In this document: positions 13,301 through 25,300 of the stretch, one piece after another
How positions within the stretch are numbered: the first letter of the stretch is position 1
Layout: every line of letters starts with the position of its first letter
Assembly: GCA_947623455.1 (NCBI GenBank)
Contig: OX392543.1
Coordinates: 16,614,757-16,678,756 of the forward strand
Source: Mimachlamys varia
Lineage: Eukaryota > Mollusca > Bivalvia > Pectinida > Pectinidae
DNA length: 64,000 nucleotides
Direction: 5' to 3'
Made by a program: the position numbers and the translations under genes
Notes under the pieces: generated by a model
Told to the model about the DNA's origin: nothing
What the model saw: only the letters and a program-made list of their open reading frames with translations
The model's database searches: none

Positions 13301-16300
13301 CCCCTAGCATCACTGAAGAGTCCAAGGAGGACGAAACAGCTGTATGATGCAGTTTAATTCATTTTTTCGGCATACTGTATCTATTACTAAATTTAAGAGG
13401 TGCAGCATATGTGTGTGTTACGTGATCTTTATGATAGGGGGTGGCAGACTCTGCTGGTTGATTTTTTAGTCCCCGAGGTTTGCTTGAGACTCCATAGCCA
13501 CAGTTAATCTCATTTGAGTAGTAGCACGGTACTTAATATACACATTTTCGTAGTACACGATTTGAAATTATACAGAACTAGTTTAATTTTACTTCTAAAT
13601 TAATAAATTAAAGGGGTTTTACGTACCTGACCCTTCTGCTTCTACATAAGTTAAGAAATTTTGGATTCCTACCTTTTGGCCCCTAGCATCACTGAAGAGT
13701 CCTAGGAGGACGAAACAGCTGTATGATGCAGCTTAATTCATTTTTTCGGCATACTGTATCTATTACTAAATTTAAGAGGTGTAGCATATGTGTGTGTTAC
13801 GTGATCTTTACTTTATAATATACTTTGATCTCCACGGGAATAAAATATTTTTATAAATCCAGCAACTTCTCAATAAACAGAAGACAAAAGGTAATAATAT
13901 TTTACCAATAGCACGCATGGATGAAAGGCTACCAATTGTTCAAATCATCGACCGTGACCAGTGTTCAAGGTCACAGGGATAAAATGCGCTTAATTTGTCA
14001 AGCAACCGAAAGGTAACAGTACTGATATTTTTAAAGCAGCATCACTAGATGAAAGGCCACCAAAGTTGTTTAAATGAATGATCTCAACACACTTTCAACG
14101 TCAGAGGGTTCAAATACCTTGTATGTTCAAATTTTCAAACGACTTCCTCTCGCCCAAGGTACTGACATTTGGTCTGTAGCATGCACGGGTGCTGGGCACG
14201 GACCTACGCCATTTCTAAATAATAATCATATACGTATTACACCCCTCTCGACTGCGGCTCCTGCAACTACTATATATATTGTGACAAGGCAAATAACTAG
14301 CCTGAATGAGAAAATCAACCTTTTTCACACTACGCTTGTATTTTCACTGAATGAAGTCCAGTATTTTACATGCATGCCTCTTTTTAAATGAAGCTTTTAT
14401 CTTACATTCGATACAAAAGATATCCCGTTACAAGTCCTTTTTGGCTTTACTTATCTATAGGACTTCTCACTGCTAAATAAAATAACTTAGTTTCCATAAT
14501 CAATCAGCTCTTAATATGGTAGTTTATGAAGTTCAAACATCCAATAACTACAATGTGTTAGAAATGAATAGTGTGTTAACATGTATAATGATGATCGAAC
14601 CAGGGACCTAGCCACTCAACTCCGGAGTTTCCTCCGACACCAATACAGAGGACGACTGTAGTCATATGTATAATATACATTTATAGCCCTCTTGGTAAGG
14701 TGATATGAAGGTTTGTCTACCTGAAGCAGTCATATTCCCCCGAGGACTACTATGCTCGAGGACATATATGACTGCTGAGGGTAGACAGACCTTCATATTA
14801 CCCCATCAGGTGGACCATAAATTGTTTATTGTACCGACAAAAACAAGTAAACTATTGAATCAACAAATAATGTGTTTGATTACATTTTTCACAAGATTGT
14901 CTATGTTTCTTTACACAATAAAACCAACTTTTGTGAGAATCAAAAGGAACTGGCTCACTTCTTTCCATGATATTCCATGTGCCAGTCGCAAAATGGGTGG
15001 GGTGGTAATGGACACCATTTACAACAGGCAACAGATAAGTATTCTTTCACCGATAATCAAACCAGATACTTTTTAGCCTGTCGACCTACCGGTTAAGACA
15101 ATTAGAGAATACCGAAGCGTTAACGCAAAATCGAATAAACTAAGGGTAAAATATGGAGACCCTTGTAAAAGTACAAGAAAATAAAGCCATGTGTTCCGGA
15201 AAAGTAAGCGTCTTCTGCTTCATCGACTTCACCCGCCATGTAAATCTGTCACATCTAAGTAAAGATCAAATCCTCACAATGAGAACCAAGTCAATCTGAT
15301 GGGATATTCCTAAACGTGAACGTTCTCTTGTGTAATTTCGATTGTTTGACTCTGTTCACCATAGTAATACTGTATTATATCTATGTTAACTGTCTTTATC
15401 CCGTGTTTGTTGTAGGTACGACTTAACATCTGTGAAAGACGGAGTAGTGAACAGTGACATTACAGGTAAGGGTATGCTTATAAATTACGTCATCGGTTGA
15501 TATGTGAATCCATGATTACGTAAATGTCACGGATAAATGTATGTAACCATTTCATATCGCATGATCACTTACGTATTATTCTAACACGTATTAATTCGAG
15601 ACACTTAAATTAGCCCGAGGTTTACCGTAATTATCCGAGACACCCAAATTAGCCCGAGAGTTACCGTAATAATCCGAGACACCCAAATTAGCCCGAGGGT
15701 TACCGTAATAATCCGTTACATCCAAATTAGCCCGAGGGTAACCGTAATAATCCGATACACCCAAATTAGCCTGAGGGTCACCGTTATAATCCGAGACACC
15801 CAAATTAGCCTGAAGGTTACCGTAATAATCCGAGACACCCAAATTAGCCCAAAGGTTACCGTAATAATCCGAGACAACGAATTAGCCCGAGGGAAACCGT
15901 AATATTCCGATACACCCAAATTAGCCTGAGGGTTACCGTTATAATCCGAGACACCCAAATTAGCCTGAAGGTTACCGTAATAATCCGAGACACCCAGATT
16001 AGCCCAAAGGTTACCGTAATAATCCGAGACACCGAATTAGCCCGAGGGTTACAGTAATTTCCTCCGTAATACCCGCATCGGTATTTAGCCCGCCGGAAGT
16101 AAATTTAGGCAATTTAATGATTTTTGTACAATAAGTCCAGATAACCCGAAGTGGCAGATTGCCCGCGGGTTATACGTCGAATGTATCATGGTAAATTCAT
16201 GTGTTCTTCGTATGTGACTTTGTGATTTAATGTTTTGAATGTTGGAAATCATAGACATGCGATGGAAATATTGCGGGTTTGTTTTGTTAATACATATGTT

Positions 16301-19300
16301 TGCATGTATAATTAAAGACATATATAAACTTATCATAGCATATTTTGCTAACAAATAGAATAGAGCTACATATTGATACAACTGGAAACTTTTTTTTTAT
16401 AATTTGTTTAAAAAATCAACAGATAGTTCGCATCGGCAGAAAGCCCACGCTAGGCATCTTCTTATGTAAAAAATCGTATAACCCGCAGGCAATACACAGG
16501 AAATTACGGTAACATTGATGGCGTGTTGATAGACATATAGTATGTCCATATAATATACACTGTTAATCAAAAGCAAAGTTAAAATTATATCCATAACATA
16601 ATGTTGCTGATTGGATTAGCAAATGTGATAGATGACGTAACACACATATGTACTGCACCGTTTAAATTTTGTAATAGATACAGTGTGCCAAAAAATGAAT
16701 TAAAGGCCCAATATACGTAACTTCAGGTTTTGTTTCGGGATTCTGAAAAGTAAAGAAAAAAAATCCAGATAATAACCATGAAAAAATAAGTCTAAAACGA
16801 AATAAACCTGAGCGGTAACTAACAAGAAACTCTCGACAGAAAAATCCAAAGAATTGAAAATTAATTCAGGTGTGGCCCACTTCAACAACAAGCCGAAGTT
16901 AGAAGACAGTTCAAAATGGACGCGTGTTTACAAATACCGAGTTTCAACTGCTGCTGAAACGGTAACCGCGTAAGAATTCATTTTGAATAATGCTGATATC
17001 AGTTGAACTTTACTAAATCTATAAATATAATAAGTTATTGAGCTTGATTTTCGCTTCAAGTTTTGCCAAAATTTACGTATATTGGGTCTATTGGGTCTTT
17101 AAACTGCACCATACAGCTGTTTCGTCCTCCTAGGACTCTTCAGTGATGCTAGGGGCCAATAGGTGGGAATCGAAAATGTTCTCAACTAATGTAGAAGCAT
17201 AAGGGTCAGTTGCGTAAAACCCCTTAATTTATGAATTTAGAATTTAGAATAGTATATTCAGATTCCATAATGCAATTAACAATCAAATCAGCACTGGAAA
17301 GTGTGTGGCGCGTGCGGACTGATACTAGTCATAGCGAATGCGTATTTGTCTTTTTAAAATTGTGTCAGGTGGTGATAATTTCAGGTCTAGCGAGGGTAGC
17401 AGGTGCTTGTGACCGTCTGAAACAATCGATAGTTGAGGATTCATTCAATTACTTCATGAATGTAATAGCTGCACATCAACTCGGACACAAGTAAGTGTAT
17501 TTGATATATTATTTATGCTATAAATAAATGGATAGTTTTTTAATGACAATTTTCAATCTACGTGCGTGTCCCTAGTCCAGTACTCATAAAATTATGATTG
17601 GACTCATAAAACTCTAAAAATACTTCAATTTAACATGCAGGCCCCATCGTTTTCAGCAATATGTACAAGAAGGACCCATAGAAATAAAATGTAAATTGTT
17701 CACTGAAGGATCACCGTACCACCGTGCCATTACAAAAAGTTGTAACCAAGCTTGAAGCAGAAGACGCTTACTCTTCTGGAACACCTGGTCTTATTCGGTT
17801 GTACTTAAATGAGTTTCTCCATGTAAATATTTCCTTTGTTCATATTTTGCCTCTAGTTTAATTGATTTTGAGTTCGGATTATGGGTTTGTTGACGCTTAG
17901 GTATTCTCTGTTTTTTTCTTAGCAACATAATTCATTCAAAAAGATATCCATACATTTAGGAATAGAAGACTCCCGTAATATATTATTACTAAGTATTGTG
18001 ATCATTATAATGTTGTTATTTGTTTTGCTAATATTATATTTATTATTGTTGTTATTATAATTATTGTAGTAGTTTTAGACAATGACATATCATGACGTCA
18101 CGGTTTGTTTCATATTTAGCCTTGGAGCTAACCATGACCAAGACGGTAATCTGTGCCTGGAAAGCAACAAAAACATCATGGCGCTAACAATCGGACCTGG
18201 GCCTAGTTCAGCGAGGGATAATCCATGGAAATTTTCAAGCTGTTCCGTCACCTACTTTGAGTCTTACATCACACAACTAAATACGTGAGTCTGAATCAAA
18301 ATAATAACAAACATTATATTTGTTCAGGTCATAACGTTCATTTTTAATGAACATGGACTTGAAATATGAACACATTTGATATGCAGTATACATTTGAAAA
18401 TTTGGCTAATAGAAACTATCAAGAGAACATGAGAAACAACACGCAAATTATACGGAATACTTGTACAAACAAAACCGTAAATGCATGTATATTTCAACTA
18501 TCTTACAGGTAGGGTGTGAGAATTTTACCTGCTTGGCCTTTAGTAGAGTGTTCACCCCTGAGAGGAAGGCTATGGGTTCTGTCCCCAGGCCGAGTCTCTT
18601 ACAATGGTAGTTACTACTCCCTGCTTGACGCTTAGCATTGGTTCAACCGTTGTCAGTGTAATGTGACCAGACAGTGTATTCTGCTGGGGGGGGGAGGGGG
18701 CTTCAGCAGTATAGTACGGGATATACATGCATTAACTTCAGTGTGGTAGCACTTTAAATTGGCAAAAAAATCTGTACGTGCCACAGCCAAAGCCTCCCAA
18801 ATGCACACGTACTCAACACATGCATACACATCGCATACATTGGGAAACCGTCCTTAAATGACCCGAACGTGAAAACAAGCCAAACCAAATGTGTATTCAA
18901 CACTTCTTTAAATTGCTTTAATATATATGTTTGCACTCTTTACGTATTTTATACAACTGCATATATTCACATTCTACCATAGGCTCTGACGTGAGATCGG
19001 GCGGTATTTGGGAATTACGGAAAATAAAATCTTAAATATAGCTATACTGTAACAGTTGTCCACAGGTTACCAATTTACAATGTTTACGCTGTCAACAAGT
19101 ATATGATACCTTGCACGATGAATTGATACCCATACAGCTTACGGTTTAAGATATGGCATGACGCCTCGTTTTGGGTTTCAGAAACAACAACAACTGTCTG
19201 TTGACCTTGAGTAGCGATCACGACCCGACGGCCTTGACCCCGTATGACAAAGAGATTCCGGGTCAGGTGGTCTCGGCTGACGAGCAGTGCGTGAGACTTG

Positions 19301-22300
19301 AGGGAGCTGGATCACACTTGTGCAGGGTGAGTTTGAAACTTTGGTGGGAAGAGGATACTGGTTAGGTCAAACTTATCGTCAATCGATCAGAGACGCTCAA
19401 GGGTTCGGCGCGTAATATGCAGTTACGTGCCAAACGTCTTTCTTTTTTTTTCTTTCTTTTTTATGCACTGTTAGTAGTATACAATTATATGTTAAGTCGT
19501 TATAAACAACCCTCCATCACCAAAGAAGCAGGACGTCACACCATGGTGTAATACGTCGTTGACATTTCTCAAACGTCTTTTTATTTCGTATACACTCGAT
19601 TACATTTTATGTGCAATTCGATGCACGGGATCAAAACCTTACGTCAATCAAACGTTCATGCCTCATTACCCAATCCGGTTTGGAGGCGTGTGACGTCAGT
19701 CATTTCCTGTTTTGGTGCGTGCGACGTCCTGCCCCTGTTCCTTTTGAGACGGAGGGTTGTTTATAACGACTCAACATATACTACTATTGTTTGTTTTTCC
19801 CACTTTTTTCAATGAATTTGCTTGACTTTGTTTAAACATGTATTTTGACAATGTTTGGTCTTTTGATACAGAAAGGTTCCATCTTAAAATATTAATTTAA
19901 TTTTCCGTTGTGTTTCGATGTAGCTATACAGCAGTATCTACATTTCTTATTTCCGTTAGACACCATTTCTCTATAAAACGCTACAAAAATGACGTCGAAA
20001 TGTCGTCCCAAAAATTGGATATTGTAAATAAATTATGTTTTATCGGTCATACACAACGGAAATACTGAAGATATTATGAGATGAAACAGGAAACAATTCT
20101 CTATGGGTATACAAAATTTTATTAAAAATGACCCATAAACATAGTCTGAAAAACTCATTAAAAAAGGTTTAAAACCCAAAGAATATGTTAGTAGCAAAAT
20201 AAAGAAAAAATGAAAAGAATCTTTTGCAAGTCACCGTATGTAAATGTTGGCTTTATCGTTGGAACAAGACATGATCGATTCGAAGGTTATTTACTCGGCA
20301 CATTGTAAATATTTTGTTGGGAAAAATCGCGCTACACATTAGTTGTAAAATCATCAGGCGTCTTTGTGGTTTGTAATTGAGAGTAATCAGCCTTCCGAAT
20401 AGTCAAATTTTACGTCTAAAATCGATCACACAGTATACCACCAGCTCTCAATAGTCAAAAGGACATTTCAACCTTTGAATTTCAGGCAATCTGATTAAAA
20501 TCACATCTTGATCTCTGCGCCGTTCCGTAAATTTCTCTCTGCTGCGTCAAGATCTGAGGACATCCCATAGGGGGTCACGTTCAATTGACTTTTTGCATAG
20601 GCCCAGCAAAATACTACTTTAAGAATCTGAAATGCGATTTTTTGAGGCGACAAAGCTTGCATTTTCGAAGTTGTACGTTTAGTCATTTCGTGCTAATGTA
20701 CTTATTGTGAGGAGCGAAAGGTTACACTGTCATTTGACAATTCTACTATAGAGGAGGCGGCAAAGGTCATCGGAACGTGACGCCGTATGGGATGTCCTCA
20801 GATCTTGACGTAGCAGAGAGAAGTTTACGGAACGGCGCGGAGATCATGATGTGATTTTAATCAGATTGAATTTCAGGGATATTGCGTCCATTGAAATAAA
20901 AAAAATCTTAATGCAAATGTTGCTCTTTGTTTATGCTTCCAGGAATTTTACGCTTCCGATTATTCTAGCATGTGCTATGACATGAGATGTAGAATAGCCG
21001 GATCGACATTGTGCAGAACGTATACCGCTGCTACCGGAACCACATGTGGGAATCAAAAGGTAATAAATATCAAAGTATACCTCGATTGACGCATGATATT
21101 GTCGGTGCAAGATTGCCGTTTTACAATAATTTGCAAATTTTGTATCCACTAAATTCATTAAATATGTGCGCCTATGTTCATTATTCTTTTGATTTTAAAC
21201 AGGTAAATATTTTCCATCAATGCCATTTAATGTTTTGTTACGATTCATGCAATAAGCATTTTCGAATCATTACCATTAATACTATCACATACCCGATTCA
21301 GTCCCTCTGTTTAATTTTTTTTCGTGAGGAAGTAAAGCATTTCTACCGCAACAATAAACCACATGATGATTAAACTCTAGGCGTGTTTTGATTGGCTGAT
21401 ATTTTGAACGGAACTACTTTTTAATCACTCGTTTCAATGTCACGTGCTGATTGGTTACATCATCGTCATAAGGCGGGAATACACAATATGATTTAAATTC
21501 ATACATATGTGAAGATTTCCTTGTCAATGATATTTTCCCCGTTAATATGAAGACTAACTTGTCCATGATGTTTCCCCCGTTAATTTGAAGACTTACTTGT
21601 CAATAATATTTTCCCGTTAATTTGAAGACTAACTTGTCAATAATATTTTCCCCGCTAATGTGAAGATTTACTTGTCAATGATATTTTCCCCGTTAATTTG
21701 AAGACTAACTTGTCAATAATATTTCCCCGTTAATTTGAAGACTAACTTGTCAATGATATTTTCCCCGCTAATGAGAAGACTTACTTGTCAATGATATTTT
21801 CCCCGTTAATTTGAAGACTAACTTGTCAATAATATTTCCCCGTTAATTTGAAGACTAACTTGGCAATGATATTTTCCCCGTTAATGTGAAGACTTACTTG
21901 TCAATGATATTTTCCCCGCTAATGTGAAGACTTACTTGTCAATGATATTTTCCCCGTTAATGTGAAGACTTACTTGTCAATGATATTTTCCCCGGTAATG
22001 TGAAACCTTACTTGTCAATGATATTTTCCCCGCTAATGGGCAGACTTACTTGTCAATGATATTTCCCCGCTAATGAGAAGACTTACTTGTCAATGATTTC
22101 TTCCCCGCTTATGTGAATATTTACTTGTCAATGATATTTTCCCCGTTAATTTGAAGACTAACTTGTCAATGTTATTTTCCCCGCTAATGTGAAGACTTAC
22201 TTGTCAATGATATCTTCCCCGCTAATGTGAAGATTTTCTTGTCAATGATATTTGCCCCGCTAATGGGCAGACTTACTTGTCAATGATATTTTCCCCGTTA

Positions 22301-25300
22301 AGAATTATTCTTCGGAGGTTTCAGTCACGTTCCAGTCCCGTTTTAATCTCATTCAAACATTTTACATTATATTGAAGAGCTTTTGGTCAATTTTAATAGT
22401 CTATAACAAAAACATAATGAAATGTCACTTAAGTTATTAATGTTTTTTCTGCATGAAATTGAAGAGTCTTTCTTTTTTTTCAGTGGTGTTTCCAAAGTGC
22501 CTGTATTCCAAACTCCTCTGCGCCCGTCGTCAGTGGTATGTATGCCTATGTTCTTTTGTAGTATCCTCTCTTTCTGAAGCACTTTGAGTGGCAGTAGGTG
22601 CAGAGATGTTGATTCTTGGTTTATATATGTCATCAGTCTTGTGTACCTTATTTAATAGAATGACGTAAGAAAAGAAGTGAAGGCATCTGCAATGACTGCC
22701 TAATGAATAATAACCCCTTAACACCTGGGCTGCAAGTTTAAAACCGCCGTTGGAAATTTACCATTTCATAATGAATGTGAATTTTGCCATATTATTAGGT
22801 TGTTTTTCCGGCATGAGCAGTAGGAAATGTATCTTTGACTTAAGGATCTTCTCTTGTGAAACGTCGAAATTTTCTGACGACTAACTTTTTTTCTTATATG
22901 CATTTTTGGAAAAGGGAGTTCATTGCATAGCAGAAAATGCAAAAAGAAATATATTTTTGTGCTATGCTCGGTCAAAGATACCAAAATTAGCAAAACACGT
23001 GATTTATGTAAAAAATGCTGTTTTGGCCAATTGCAGATCACTTTCGTACAATATCTTCCAGATTTGTGATCAGATATGTATGAATGTTTGCAGAATTGAC
23101 AAAAATAGTATTTTCCTATTAATTACGGAAGAAAGAAGTCTTTAAATTATTCTTTTATCTCAAAAAACTAATTTTAGTTACCCCTACCCCTTATTTTTTA
23201 AAGAGGAAATGATCCATTTTTCCTCATTTTTTGCAGATTTAGTGCTTTATACAAAATGATTCAAGCGACTAACTTTTTTAGATATTTGGCAGATCAAAAG
23301 GAAATGGGTTGCTCATTCTGAAGCTGTCATAAAAACTGGGGGGTAGCGTGCTTGATTTTTTGTCCCATTATCAAATGGGTTATTTTTCACTATTCTTGAG
23401 TCAAAAATCAAAATCGCTTCAATTACACCAAATGTCTTAAAAACTTACCCAAAATGTAAAACAAATATCTTTGTTGCATAATAGTTGCTTTATAATGAAC
23501 ATAAAGAAGTTGTACAGCAAAAATGAACTAGCTGTAATGAAAAATGACGATTTTAAATGATCAATCAAGCACAAAAATCATGAAATTTTGGCCGTTACTG
23601 AAGGGGGAGAAATACACAGAAATACTTATTTTCAAAATGGCCGCCATAATGGTCTTTTTTTTAAAATTCGTCTAAAACAAGTTCTACAAAATACAGACAT
23701 CCAATTTTTTGCTTTATTTTTTAGATGCATATTTGCTATCGAAATTGATAATAAATTGTTAGATATTACAAAAATATCTCACGTTAGACCAAAACGAGAT
23801 TTGAACGTGATTGAAACCTCACAAGAGCAGATCATTAACGGTAGCAAAACAGCCTGGAGAGCCAATTAAGGGATCTCTATCACATGTGAAGGTCAATATT
23901 TTCTATTATGCTTATCAATGACCTTTGCACTTTCAGACACGTGTCCCTATGGTGACAGTCCGGGTGTTGTATACTCAACCGGCGCCATTCACTACACTTG
24001 TGATACGCTGTTCCAGCTTCCTCCTAAACATCTTAATTGTCCTCTCTTCCTAACGAGATGCTGTGGAACATGTGAGGCTGCTCATACGGGAATAGCCGGT
24101 AAGTATTATACGTTCCCGAAGAATAAAGGTTGAAAGCGATACATATTGTACCTAGCTAATATGTCTGGAATTTTGTTTTTATCGACATACATTTACAGTG
24201 TATCTCCATATATGTTGTAGGTTTCAATGTGTAACTAATCGTGATCGTGACTGACTGATAACACGACATGTGTAACTTATATCATAACTGACTGATGACA
24301 CGACATGTGTAACTTATATCATAACTGACTGATGACACGACATGTGTAACTTATAACATGGCTGACTGATAACACGGCATGTGTAACTTAGATTATATCT
24401 GACTGATAACACGACATGTTTAACTTAGATCATGTCTGACTGATGACTCGACATGTGTAACTTATATCATAACTGACTGATAACACGGCATGTGTAACTT
24501 AGATTATATCTGACTGATAACACGACATGTGTAACTTAGAACATGTCTGACTGATGACTCGACATGTGTAACTTAGATCATCTTTGACTGATAACACGAC
24601 ATGTGTAACTTATAACATGGCTTACTGATAACACGACATGTGTAACTTAGATTATATCTGACTGATAACACGACATCTGTAACTAAGATCATGTCTGACT
24701 GATAATACGATATGTGTAACTTAAATCATGTCCCGCAGATAACACGACATGTTTTGGTAGATCATGTCTTATTGATAATACGACATGTGTAACTAAGATC
24801 ATATCTGACGGATAATACGGCATGTTTAACTAAGATCGTGACTGACTGATAACACGACTTGTGTAACTTATATCATGACTGACTGATAACACGACATGTG
24901 TAACTTAGACCATATTTGACTGATAACACGGCATGTGTAACTTAGATCATGTCTGACTGATAATACGATATGTGTAACTAAATTCATGTCCCGCAGATAA
25001 CACGACATGTTTTGGTAGATCATGTCTTATTGATAATACGACATGTGTAATTAAGATCATATCTGACGGATAATACGGCATGTTTAACTAAGATCGTGAC
25101 TGACTGATAACACGACTTGTGTAACTTATATCATGACTGACTGATAACACGACATGTGTAACTTAGACCATCTTTGACTGACAACACGACATGTGTAACA
25201 TAGATCATCTTTGACTGATAACACGACATGTGTAACTTATAACATGGCTGACTGACAACCCGACATGTTTAACTTATAACATGGCTGACTGACAACCCGA

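Larger units (their letters stand above)
13097..13808 (+). mobile_element. Retrozyme-like tandem: one full 379-bp unit flanked by two partial units
   Basis: Two hammerhead ribozymes in direct orientation have predicted cleavage sites after 13,344 and 13,723. They bound one complete 379-nt monomer (13,345-13,723). A 5'-truncated unit precedes it (from about 13,097) and a 3'-truncated unit follows it (to about 13,808). The units are nearly identical from CCACAGTTAATCT onward. There is no open frame. This is the organisation of retrozymes, non-autonomous retroelements whose RNA self-cleaves and can circularise. It lies in the intron between exons 4 and 5, in the same sense as the gene, so the pre-mRNA would contain it. 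Confidence 0.85.

Noticed and set aside
15591..15958. Minus-strand frames with a 13-residue repeat (GVSDYYGNPQANL)
   Set aside because: They are a by-product of the 39-bp intronic minisatellite and have no start context or neighbours.
18575..18584. B-box as a functional tRNA gene
   Set aside because: No complete cloverleaf could be drawn. The downstream body marks it as a SINE.
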